In this document: positions 44,477-56,000 of the stretch, in pieces
Position numbering within the stretch: position 1 is the first letter of the stretch
How the letters are laid out: each line of letters starts with the position of its first letter
Assembly: GCA_030770535.1 (NCBI GenBank)
Contig: JASVEC010000021.1
Span: forward strand, 630,001-694,000
Length of the DNA: 64,000 nt
Direction: 5' to 3'
DNA from: Batkoa obscura
Lineage: Eukaryota > Entomophthoromycota > Entomophthoromycetes > Entomophthorales > Batkoaceae
Program-made: the position numbers and the translations under genes
The notes under the pieces: generated by a model
Databases searched by the model: none
Seen by the model: the letters and a program-made list of their open reading frames with translations, nothing else
Told to the model about the DNA's origin: nothing

Positions 44477-45055
44477 TTAAAGGAAAAATTGATTAATATC
44501 AATAGGAAAGTCATGAAAGTTGTAATGATTTGAAAAATTTAACAAGCAAATTTCCCACTTCATGTAACAAGAGTGTAAAATAAATAGACGGTGATCCAGC
44601 TCCATCAAAATTAAGTTTTGCATTTTGGCTAAATCCTGTTTATTAACCAAGGTAATGCTTTGCCAGAGTTCCATGTTGTATTTGGTATCCAATAACCATA
44701 TATAACTTAACTTCAAACATGCGATAAAGATCAAGTTAACAGGATAATTATTTAATAAGAAAGATTTTTTATGTACCAAGCGAGTAAAATAGTTCAAACT
44801 TACCAATATAATACTTGGTGGTGCGCGTAAGCTACTGATTAACATCTGATAAAAATTTGGGTTGGGGATCAATCCTTTTTTGTTATCATAGTTAGCTTGA
44901 ATATAGATGATTCTTTGTATAAAATTAATTATCGTTGAATCCGGTAGTTGGGTTATTTCATTATACTTTTTATTTATAATAGCAGGAAAAAGTCGCGAAT
45001 CGAATCTGTTTATGCTTTGTATTTCACAATCTATTTCTTGCTGATATAATGTCAT
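44477..45055 (-). CDS. Pho80/PCL-type cyclin
   Basis: 192 aa from the ATG at 45055 (three further codons upstream open only with TTG). 'DSTIINFIQRII' leads into the cyclin box, with 'SSLRAPPSIILVSLNYFTRLVHK', 'YPVNLIFIACLKLSYIWLLDTKYN' and 'LAKMQNLILMELDHRLFI', the hydrophobic helix pattern of Pho85-partner cyclins (Pho80/Pcl). Such cyclins activate a Pho85-like CDK in nutrient, polarity or cell-cycle control. The small size (one cyclin box, short tail) fits the family. 'NNKxE' and the central 'D-T-K-Y-N' keep the acidic patch normally used for CDK contact. The specific subfamily is uncertain. Confidence 0.7.
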   Translation of the reverse strand: MTLYQQEIDCEIQSINRFDSRLFPAIINKKYNEITQLPDSTIINFIQRIIYIQANYDNKKGLIPNPNFYQMLISSLRAPPSIILVSLNYFTRLVHKKSFLLNNYPVNLIFIACLKLSYIWLLDTKYNMELWQSITLVNKQDLAKMQNLILMELDHRLFILHSCYMKWEICLLNFSNHYNFHDFPIDINQFFL

Positions 45056-48000
45056 TTTTTTCAAAAAGTAAAAAAAATAAAGTCAAATCTCTTTGGTTCT
45101 GTTTTTATACCAAAAATAAGATCATTTTAGTTGCAGCATTTGTCATCTTATCCGTAATTTCATCCAATTAATTTGACAGTTAAATTTGTTCATGTCCAAT
45201 CATTACAACGTATTTGCTATATTTAGCTATAAACTATTATTTTATTTGCTAATTAGATTTTGATTCGAATTTTCGGATTAACTTTGCAAATCACTCATTT
45301 TTTCATTTGGCTGAGAAGTAATCTTATTTGTTGGTTATTTAAGTTTGATAAAAATAATTTGTTACTTTTACTCTAGTTTTCATTTTCATGCACTGTAATA
45401 ACTATGCTATTGGCTCTCTATTAAGCTGTTTAAAACTAAAAATTCCTAAGAATCAATATCTAATAGATAGCAATTACACCTAGAGCACAAAAACGTATAG
45501 ATAACAAAAAACATTGAATATATAAAAAATAGCAAGCTCATATCTATAACATATCAAAGTTCTACAGTTATCGCTGGATTCAAAACCTGCTGTAATTTCA
45601 ATTTATTTATTTTGCTTTAAGGCTTAAATTGAAACTGTGCTAGTAATATTTATTAAAAGCGGGGATATTATTTAAAAATAAACTATTAAATCTTACAAAC
45701 AAATCATTTTAAATAATATCCTCGTTTTGTAATATATGTATATAATACTATTCAACAGTTTTAAAACGAAAGGACTATATTATTGATAAGAGCTTTTTGA
45801 CAATAACCAGAACCGAAAATAAAAAAAGCTATAGTTCCCAATATAGATATTAACGCTTTTGAGCAAAATGGACAGAATGTTTATAAAGTAATGTTTTAAA
45901 TGTCCTTTTTTTGCTCAATAATAGGATGTATTAATAGTGAAATTTTTGTTTAGTTTTACTTGTTTTTCTGATCTAAGCTATTATAAATTTTGTAAAGACT
46001 TGGTGCATGTTCATTTTTGGCAGTATTATTATCATAAAGCTATCTATCAGTTGTGCAAATTATTTAAATAACTATGATGAATTATAATGCTGTACATTTG
46101 AATTGAGAAAGTATTATCATATTGATTTATAAAAGTAAATGAGCTTCAAAAAAACAAGTAGAAAGTTAAATATTATAGAATTATATTTGTTCTAACGTTA
46201 CTTTGTCTATTATAACTGTAATATAACAATAGTAAATACTACATTATAAAATATTTGTTATAAATATAAAATGTTTATTAAAAAGGTTATTTTAAAATCC
46301 AAATTAAATACGAAGTAGATTATTAGATGTATAATACATATAAACACTAAAAGATTTTACTTTATTAAAAACATAAATAATATTATATAAAAAATACGCT
46401 TTTTCAACAAACTTAAGCTGTTTATAATTTATATAAAAAACAGATTACTTAGTATATATCTTAAGCAATGGAGATTTTACAAAGGACATTAAGGGCAAAG
46501 GAATACTAAAATAACTTTTTTTACATATATAATAAACTATATTGAATAAAATTTCATGATATGATAAATTTTTTATTACCATTTTTATATTTATAATAAC
46601 TATAAAAATCGGATTATAAACAGCGACTACTTTTGACTATACATAAATATTAAAAGTTAGGTGACAAACATAATCTTTGAATATGCTGTAAATTGCGGTT
46701 ATTGTAATATAAAGCTTTGATCTCTACTTGTTTTCAATTAGCGTAAATTTGAGGTTATAGAATTAAGCTTAAACTTCTTTTGATCTTAATTAAGTATCAT
46801 TTAGGAGTTAGGTTCCTGTGTTGTTTGGTCATGTTATTTCTATAATAAACCCTCCATAAATCTAGAATTGTATACTTTTGATACCATCATGCGCTATAGA
46901 CTATACGCATAAATTTTTGATATAATTTTTCGAAATAAAAACCTTTAATAAATATTTTTAATTAATTATGACCTGGATTTTAAAGACTAAAAAAAGTAAA
47001 AACGTAAGTCTGTAAATAAGCTTGTAATGAATATAATAAGAGGGTATTTTATATAATAATAACATTACAGTTATCATTTAATTTTTTTTAAAAACACCGA
47101 GTAATAAAGGGGGAAAATAAAATAATTGAAGGATGAAGAATCGGTAATTTAATGAATAAAATAGTCATGCCTATTAAAAATGATCTTAACTTTCTTAGCT
47201 TTGGTAACAAAATATTCATTTTAAAAAACATCAAATAAACTTTCAAAAAGATGTCAAAAATATAACTGATAATATGCGTGGGATTAAAATTAGGGATGGC
47301 ACTCATGATAAAGAATTTCATCTTACTTGGCTAATATAAAAGAAAATTTAATGATAAAAGATGGCCTAGAGATAAATGATAGCTTAAATCACTAGTCTCT
47401 AGGAACCAAGTTTAACTTTAGAAATGTAAACTGTATAAAGAAATGTTATTAAAACTTTTGTAGTAGTTATTCTATTATGTTTAAGCTACAATCCTAATTT
47501 AGATACTAATTTGCTTAATAACTGATATCGTAGTTTATACTAACGTAATTAAGCTTTATTTCCTGTTTGTAGGCATACTTCTATTCTTCAATTTAATTCC
47601 CGCTATTTTCTTTTAGCTATGTCCCGAACCGAGAAATTAGTGTTTATACATATAAAGTTAATTACTTTAATCATCTCTTCTTTAATAAAAATTCAGTTGC
47701 TAAGATGTCTATATATTTTTATGTTATAAAATTAACAACATTTCAAGCTTTAAACACTAAATAAAAAGGTTAACAATTTAAATAATATATAACAATATTG
47801 AATACCATGTCATTTGAAAGATTGAAAGTTAAATTCTAATGGCATGATAAATACAAATTAGGTCTAATTTCGCATAATTCTAAAGAATTTAAAGTATGAT
47901 AAGCTACCATTACATTTCTTCAGTTCCATATCATAAATAAATCTCTATTGCAATTGATTCTATATATGTAGATATGAACGCAATTTACGGAATAGCCTCT

Positions 48001-49296
48001 TTTGTTGGTATATTATAATAGTTTGGATTTTCAAATAACCTTATTAATTTTTATAGTTCATTTAAAAGTAAAGCCGAGGGATATTCTAATACATTAATTT
48101 GTAAATAGCGATTTAAACCATACATGAAATTTTATTTCCACTAGAATGATATAACTTATTATTTTAAAAATAGATTAAGGCACTTAAAGTACTATGCTTT
48201 CGTAAGTTTTTATTATTAAGTGTTCTTAATCTTTAGAGGATGGAATTGAAAAACGTATAATGAAATATATTATATTATATCAAATGATTATGTGCTGGAA
48301 GTTTCTTTATGGTTGAGAATTACGTTATACCACTTGTTTCGCCTATTTGAGTTTAAAATAGATTTTAATTGAAGTACCAAAATCGTATTAATATAATATT
48401 TTATTGCTATACATAGTGTCAATTGCTAAAAATAGCTAATGTTGATATGAGTAAAAAGCAAATATATGTGAGCAAGAGATAAAGTTATATCTTAAGTGCT
48501 CTTAAACCTCAATCCTAATAATAGCGAATGGTTTTTAAATAAAATGTACTAAATAATATTTTATTTTATTTTAACTTTTTATGTTATCTCTAAAATTATT
48601 TAATTTTCATTTGAATCTTACGAAAAAATAATATTAAAATGAGTAATTAGTTTAATGCATCACTTAGACTCATAGTTAGCGAATATACGGAAAAAGTATA
48701 GTCTATTTTGAATAATAATGGGTTTGGGTAAGTAACAGTAATTTATTTTTTATTGTATTTTTGTACAAATGATAATTTCCAAATACAGTATACTCGAACT
48801 TTTATAGTACTATTGGGGATCTTGGATTGAATTAGATAAATTAGACAAGGTTCATTTCAAATAAATCGAAGTTTTAAAAATTAATCTTAAAACAAAATTC
48901 AATATATTCCTAGTGGTAATATACTATAGCATATATATAACCTATAATATGTTTAAATAGTATATGATTTAATTATATATATTACTATTAAAATTTTTCT
49001 AACATGGGGCCAAAGGGCCAAGTAATAATAAATTAATGTTTTGTTTATGAATAGGTTATCAAAATAAATTCAAATAAAAAACAGGAGACCTATTCTTGAA
49101 AAAATAATAACTCTAGAATGTATAAAGAATATAAAAACAATCAAAGACTATTAAGAACCAAATTTACATAAATATAGTTAGTTATTTAATTATGATTTTG
49201 AAATCAATCAAAATGTTAATTGACAAATCCATATCGAAAAAGTATATAAACTAATTAAATTGATTTGACTGTTTAAAGTTACCATGAAAACAATAA
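45056..49296. other. 4.2-kb gene desert
   Basis: The longest empty stretch in the window. No gene, RNA or MITE copy recognised. A strong hairpin lies at 45660-45724. The 77-codon reverse frame at 47088-47321 has no family signature. The promoter of the zinc-cluster gene occupies the right end (TATATAAA at about 49243-49250). Confidence 0.45.
45660..45724. repeat. 18-bp inverted repeat (hairpin)
   Basis: Arms CGGGGATATTATTTAAAA (45660-45677) and TTTTAAATAATATCCTCG (45707-45724) pair at 17 of 18 positions around a 29-nt loop, and pairing continues imperfectly outwards (AAAAG/CTTTT-like). It is GC-richer at its base than the surroundings, so less likely chance than plain AT palindromes. Confidence 0.75.
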
Positions 49297-49304
49297 ATGG
49301 GTAA
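49284..49304 (+). promoter_or_regulatory. Upstream open frame overlapping the zinc-cluster start
   Basis: ATG at 49284 opens six codons ending in TAA at 49302-49304, out of frame with and overlapping the main ATG at 49297. If included in the mRNA it could lower initiation at the main start. Confidence 0.4.
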
Positions 49305-50097
49305 AAAAAACTGTATTCAAGCTTGTGACCAATGTAAAAAAAAACATCGCAAATGTATCTTTGAAGAGAATTCTTGTTATTATTGTCGAAAAGAAGGGAA
49401 TCAATGTACTTATGCTATGGAAAATAACAAACGTGGGAAGATGAGAGAGAGAGAAATAGCAATGATGAATCAAATGGAAAATAGAATTCAATGTATTAAA
49501 GTGGATAATACTTTCATTAATTTTGATCCAAGTAATATTCATTTACTTTATAATGATTTGACTCAAGACAATGGAGAAGATAGTAATGAGGAAACTAATG
49601 ATATTAGTGTGGCTAATGATAGCTTAGCAAGAAGCAGTGGCAATATTGTATATGATCAAGTTATTTCATTTAGTACATCAATGGAGTATCCTCATCAAGT
49701 CAAATCGAACGTTCATATATTACCAGAAAATTGCTCTTTAGCTCCACTTTATATTAATCCTCAGTTAATAGATAGTAGTTTTAATCAAGAGCTTTGGAGA
49801 TCGCCACCTATAACTACTTCTCCTTTTGATAGTATGAATTATGGTTTAAACATGTATCCAAACATAGACCAAGAGGGTGACTATGACTTAAATATGTATT
49901 CAAGAATTAGAGAAGGAAGCGACCAAGACCTAAATGTATATGCAAACATTGAATTAAGAGCTGGCTATAATTTAAATATATGTTCCAATGCAAACCAGAG
50001 TATGAGTAGTTACATGCCAAACAGTGGAATTATAAGTAATGGAAATTTTTATTTTGATCCCTATTTTCAATCATCTTATTCAAAATCCGAATATTAA
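49297..50097 (+). CDS. Short Zn2Cys6 zinc-cluster protein, FxNFDxSNIHLLY family (copy 2)
   Basis: 266 aa, single exon. Cluster CDQC-x6-C-x6-C-x2-C-x6-C with basic loop KKKHRK, then NNKRGKMRERE. The start MGKKNCIQACDQC and the motif 'TFINFDPSNIHLLY' match copy 1 at 31151-31648. The C-terminal half differs: acidic, then repeated DLN-M/V-Y/C units (YGLNMYPN, YDLNMYSR, QDLNVYAN, YNLNICSN), about four degenerate 16-19-residue repeats. No fungal-TF middle homology domain. Likely a nuclear DNA-binding regulator; partner and target unknown. Confidence 0.85.
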   Translation: MGKKNCIQACDQCKKKHRKCIFEENSCYYCRKEGNQCTYAMENNKRGKMREREIAMMNQMENRIQCIKVDNTFINFDPSNIHLLYNDLTQDNGEDSNEETNDISVANDSLARSSGNIVYDQVISFSTSMEYPHQVKSNVHILPENCSLAPLYINPQLIDSSFNQELWRSPPITTSPFDSMNYGLNMYPNIDQEGDYDLNMYSRIREGSDQDLNVYANIELRAGYNLNICSNANQSMSSYMPNSGIISNGNFYFDPYFQSSYSKSEY

Positions 50098-51090
50098 TTC
50101 TCTTGTAAACTAAATATTTAATCTTAGTCTCTTTTTAATCTTGGTATTCTATTCAATATCAAAATGGCGTAATAGTATACAAGTTTGGTGAAGAATTCTA
50201 TACCATTTTCGAAAGACATTGATTATCAATTTCAAAAATCAACACCTTAAAGAATTTTATAATCTGATTTATTATTTTTAAATATAACTTTTCCACCTCA
50301 ATACATTTTCATATAATCATCATAGAACACAATCAATACACTAAAATTTCCACCAACTTAATGCCATCTTTCCAGCTTTGCAAGTAAGCATTTCGATTTA
50401 AACTATGTTTCTAAACTAGTAGTTTAGATCCTTCTAATCACCTTTTAATTAATTGTATTATTATTATATTAATAATACTATTGATATGATTTAAACTAAT
50501 ATTACTTTTTAAATTTTCGTTTTTGGCACCGGGTGCTAACTATATGATTTCATTTTATATAATAAATCTACTTTCCTAACATTTTTATAATTTAAAAAAA
50601 TAACAAGTTTTAGTTAATATTAATATTAATAAAAAACGTTTAAATTTAAACTAGAATAAACATTGAAATTCTAAATATCCTTAAATATTAAATTAATAAG
50701 CAAACCACAACTATTGACTCAGCAACATACACAAACATTACAAATAATACATAATATGTGAGATGTTTATAAAATTTAATATTTATATTCTTTTTTCCGT
50801 TTTTATCATTACTTTCAAAAGAAGCGCTATTTTCCTTTTAAAGTAATTACGATGGCTTCCTTTTTTATTGATCATTTTGAATGTCAAGGTTAGTATAATG
50901 GTTTTTTATTGAATTTTTTGATTATTTTGTATTTTGTTAAGTTTTCATAATTGAATTAATAAAATTAATTTTAACAAAAAAAATTGCCATTTTACTTTTT
51001 TTTGTTTTAAACTTAAATACAAATATTTTTTTAAATTTAAAACCTTAATCAAATCAAAACTTTTAATTGCTTTATTAGTGTATTTAAAGA

Positions 51091-51193
51091 TATTAGTATG
51101 TTTTTTTGGCTTCATTACTTTTTCACCTTTTGAACACTACTTGAGCGGAAAAAGTGTTAGCAAAATTCTTAAACGTAAAAATACATCCCCATA
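51091..51193 (+). repeat. MITE copy I
   Basis: TATTAGTATGTTTTTTTGGC left (drifted), TTCATTACTTTTTC core, AATTCTTAAACG, then ATACATCCCCATA right end intact. Confidence 0.88.
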
Positions 51194-51370
51194 TGTTTCA
51201 ATAATCTAAATTGATCTAAGAGATCACTCAAAACGGATAGTTTGGTCACAAGCATTATTGCCAAGGCATTTAGTTACTCAGTAACTATCTTCTTACTAAG
51301 CAATTCATTATTCAATGGAAAAGTAAGTGGTTGAAAAATTAGAACCCAGATTCTTTATGACTCAACAACA

Positions 51371-51468
51371 TATGGAACGTATTTTTGTAAGAATTTTACT
51401 AACAATCTTCCTACTCAAATAGGGCCCAAAAATAAAAAAGTGATGAAATCAAAAAAAACATTACCATA
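51371..51468 (-). repeat. MITE copy J, abutting copy K
   Basis: TATGGAACGTATTTTTG ... TTTTACTAACAATC ... TGATGAAATC ... ACATTACCATA. Its final TA (51467-51468) is also the first TA of copy K. Confidence 0.85.
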
Positions 51469-51571
51469 TGGGGATATGTTTTTGTGTTTAAGAATTTTAT
51501 TAACAATTTTTCCGCTTAAATAGCGCTTAATAAATGGAAAAAATAATGAAGTTAAAAAAAACACTCCCATA
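51467..51571 (-). repeat. MITE copy K, abutting copy J
   Basis: TATGGGGATATGTTTTTGTG ... AATTTTATTAACAATTTTTC ... AGCGCTTAATAAATGG ... ACACTCCCATA. Same orientation as copy J and sharing its terminal TA. Confidence 0.88.
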
Positions 51572-51772
51572 TGCTTTATTGTTCATATAAAGGGTTGAAA
51601 ACATAAAGTAGGTTGCCAAGTAAACATAATGGGGTTTATTTTTATATTTTATCTAAAAAAAAAGATTTTAAATAATTTGTGAAGTATTTAATATTGATTT
51701 TTTTAAAATTCAAGTCGTATATTGTATATTTTATTAAAATCGAATATTAATCAATACAATTATCAATATAAT

Positions 51773-51877
51773 ACATGGGGATGTTTTTTTGGCTTCACTA
51801 CTTTTTCCATCTTTTAAGGGCTATTTGAGTGGAAAAATTGTTAGTAAAATTCTTAAACAAAAAAACACATCACCATA
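51773..51877 (+). repeat. MITE copy L (close to consensus)
   Basis: ACATGGGGATGTTTTTTTGG, TTCACTACTTTTTCCATC, TTTTAAGGGCTATTTGAGTG, AATTCTTAAACA, ACACATCACCATA. Confidence 0.92.
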
Positions 51878-52564
51878 TAGATAGATAATAATAAGTCTTT
51901 AAATAAAGATAGAATTTATGATGTTATATGTTTGAGTATGCAGCGAATAAAGAATAAGAAAGAAGAGAATTATTTAAATACAGATCTAGAGCTTTTTGCT
52001 ATTAATATTTTATAAAATAAAATAAAAATTAATTAATATCATATTGTATTATATTAAAATAATCCCATGTTGAATCCTTGAAAAATAAACCTTTTATGTT
52101 TAGTAACTAATAAAAAACAATGAGCTATAATCCCAGATAAATGAAACCTTTTCTTGCTATGAATACATGTTACAAGTTTATAATTTCAATTAAAATAACA
52201 TAGTTAATATTTCAATGTTTATTGATAATTTTGGATAAACAGTACTTTCCAAATATTAAAAAGAAATATCCCAATACCCTTCTTTATAATAAATAGGTGG
52301 CCTAAACTTCAAGAACTTCCTTACCTTAATATTTTCCTTTCGATCAAATCTCTTATTTTCTTTTCTATTTTTCTTCAATTTAATTAAACCTAGTCCTTCT
52401 CTCTTTCTATACCTTGATTATTATCCGACCAATATTAAGTAAATTCTTCTTTTCATAACAACTGAGTCTAAATAAATGAATCCAAAAAATAGAATCCCTG
52501 CTTTTTATTCAATTGTTAGCTTTATCTTATTGTTATTCTTAAATTTATCAGAAATTTGCTTTTA

Positions 52565-52665
52565 TATGGGAACGTATTTTTGTGTTTAAGAATTTTACTA
52601 ACAATTTTTCCGTTCAAATGTGCTTAAAGATGGAAAAAGTAATGAAGTAAAAAAACACCCTCATA
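52565..52665 (-). repeat. MITE copy M
   Basis: TATGGGAACGTATTTTTGTG ... AATTTTACTAACAATTTTTC ... TGTGCTTAAAGATGG ... ACACCCTCATA. Confidence 0.9.
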
Positions 52666-53026
52666 TTTACTTTAAACCAGCTTAAACATCTTCAGTTTTC
52701 TTTATATTGTCAGCTTTACTTGATTTTCTCTGATGATTTATGTATTTTAAATCTACGATTAATAACTTACCTTGAAGTCTTACTAGCTAACAAAATAAAC
52801 TATCTTATCCCTCCTTGAAATTCAAAATCTGATAAGCCATTTTTACTTCCATTATTTATATTATATCACTTATCAATATTCAATTTTTCAGAAATCAAAA
52901 GTTATTATTATTATTTATCATTATAATAAACAATAAGTAAAATTATCAGAAACTCTTCTTTAATATACTATAACGTGAACTTTATTCTATAAAAAATAAC
53001 TCAATTCTTCATCTCCTCACCCCTCT

Positions 53027-56000
53027 TTAAAACAATAAATTTCTAATAAATTCCAATTTCAATTGGAATCCCCACATCATCAAATTAGGCTCCATTTTTC
53101 CTATATAGCTAGTTATCAATAGCCCATTTTCAATCACTTCAATTAAACAAGTATCTAATTGTTTGATTTGTTTAATTGATTCAAAATTTAAACTATTATA
53201 ATTCTGTTCTTCATTTTCATTATTGATAATAATCTTGAAGTTATTCTTATCATTATCTGAATTATTATTGATTAAATTAATATTCCCTTCTTTAATACTT
53301 TGTTTAACAATAAATACATTGTTTTCAATCATTTTTTCTACCATTGAGTGATTCCATTCAATATTAAATTGTTGATTAAATCTTAATACATTCAATACAC
53401 CTCTCGTAACTTCATTCAAACAATTCAATACAATTGCATAATCTTCTAAATTATTTAAATTCTCTTTTAATATTTGAATAATTTTAAAATAAAACATCAT
53501 TATTTTATTATTCCATAATGGCCAGCCAATCAATAATTTATTCATTTTATTGTTCAATATAAACATATTACTAATTCGAATAGTAATTAGTAATATTATT
53601 TTACTTTTTAATTTATTATTTTGAATTTCATATTCTATAATTCTCAACAAAAATTCAAATAAATGAACTTTAATACAATAAAATTGATGATTTGGATTAA
53701 ACCTAGCTACATTAAATAAATATTCAAGTATTGGTAATTGATGTAATTCCATTAATGTACTTCCATTAACTGGTGAAAAATAATAAGTTTGTAATAATAA
53801 TTGATTTTTTACTTTAATTAATTTTAAATCTAATTCATTCTTGATACTATTTTTAATTAATTTTAATATCCATTTTCTTTCTGCATTTGAATTTTTATGA
53901 AATCCTTCCATCATCTTACTAAAAAAGGGCAACTCTTTGAAATTCAAATTAGGTTTAGCTAAGAGATATCGATTAATTAAAAGATACATTGAATGTTTTG
54001 GGTTCATCACTGTTTGTAAACATAAACTAATAAAATTTGTAATACCCGATGGAATTCTTGGATTAGATTCTCTATCTTCTATTGAATTTTTTAATAAATT
54101 TAAGACCGTTAATACTTGTATTCTCTCGATAAATTTACTAGTCATAATTAAATTATAAACTTCATCTAATAATCTATAAGCTATATAGCGAGTACTTGAT
54201 TCATTGGATGATAAAGATATTATTAAATAATTTAATAAATTCTTTTTAATAAATGTTTCTACATTTAAATTATTACCAAATGTAAAATAATTAGCTATTA
54301 AATTTAATAAAAAATAGGGGTCATAAATTTTGATTGAATTTTCCTTATTATTTTCATTGACAAATTGAACTTCCTTTTCTTCTTTCTCAGTTAATAATTC
54401 TAATTGATTTAAACTTACATTCACTGGAAAATGATTACAAGAAAAGAGTACATTACTAGCTTCTAATTTGTCCATCGAATGAGTAACAATATCTCCATTC
54501 ATTATTAATTTTTTAATTTCCCATTCATTAAATTTAAAGATTAATTTATCAAATAATAATAAATAACTTCTTGTAGACATTAACTCTTTAATTTCAAAAT
54601 TACAAATTAATTTTAATAGTTGACGTTGATCTTTTGTATAATATCCTTGATAAATACTTATTAATTTAATTAATATTTCTTTTTTTAATATAAAATTTGG
54701 ATTAATATTATAAAATTGAACTATTAATTGAATTAATTGATGTTGTAATTCTAAATTTTCTATTTTATCCATAACTTCAATAATTATTAATTCAACTTCA
54801 CTCTTCTAAAAATAAGAATAAATAAAAATAAAAACAAAAATAAAAATAAACTTTACCATTTGATTCATTACATTTAAATCGAAATACTCAAAACATTTAA
54901 AAACATTAACATTGAATTCCATTTTTAAGTAAGTTGAAACTAATTTGAACAAAAATAAAACCATTTTTTTATCCTTCAATTTCTCCTTTTCATTTTGATC
55001 AAAATAACATTTCATCAACTCAATCATTTTATTACAATATTGAATTAATTGTTCTTTTGAAATCTCCTCAAATCTATTTTGATTAAAAATAATCTCAATA
55101 TCTTCACTTTTCCATAATTGAAATTTCCAAAATAGTAATATTAATTCCTCTCTATTGATATCTAGAATTTGATTCCATTTTTTCAATTTCCATTGTTTTA
55201 ATATGTTAATCACATTTTTCTCATCTTCTTTTATATAAGGTAAAAATAAATTTAACATCTCCATTTCATATCTTTCCTTTTCTATCAAAAATTGGACATA
55301 AATTTGACTAATTTTTTTCATTACCTTTTTATCTGTAATATCAGTTGAATCAAAATAAATTAAGTCCTCATTGTTTTCCTTGTACCTTAACATATTAAAA
55401 TAATTTTTAAATAACTCAAAATATTGTTGAAAATTCAATTCATCAATAAGAATCTTTTGACTTAATAAAAATTGCGTAAAGATAGATTTATATTTTCGGT
55501 TTAATATTAATATACTTAATAAGACTTTGATCTCATTTCTATTTAAATTAAATCGCATTAATTTATTTAATATTTTTTCTATCATTGGATTATTATTAAT
55601 TAGTTTCCAATTTTGTTGAATTAAATTATTATCATTATTATTATTATTATCTTTTTCTTCTTTTTCTTCTTCTAAACTAATTGATTTCTCTTGATTTAAT
55701 TCCACTTTAATAAATGGAACTAAAGTATGCAATAAATCTAATAAAATTAAATCCCAATTTTTATTATTACTCTTATTATTTAAATAAGTTTCTAATATTA
55801 AATTTAAATGTTGACTAAATAACCATTGTTTAATATTGAGATTTTTAATTTTTAATATTAATTTAATACATAATAAATTAATTTGATTGTTTTTTAATAT
55901 TAATTGATTAATAATTAATCCCATTCTTTCTTCTTCATTATACTGAAATTTAGGTATTAAATAATTGATTATCATAATGATGTTCTCATCATTTTCTATT

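Larger units (their letters stand above)
50098..53026. other. Gene-poor region with a cluster of five MITE copies
   Basis: It contains copies I-M between 51091 and 52665. A short frame starting ATGGCTTCC at 50851 with a GTTAGT-like donor after 12 codons has no visible continuation. No other gene seen. Confidence 0.5.

Noticed and set aside
47088-47321. 77-codon reverse open frame
   Set aside because: Hydrophobic low-complexity translation typical of AT-rich non-coding DNA.
50851-50887. Possible first exon ATGGCTTCC... followed by a GTTAGT donor
   Set aside because: No acceptor leading to a sustained coding frame downstream; only AT-rich DNA and MITE copies follow.
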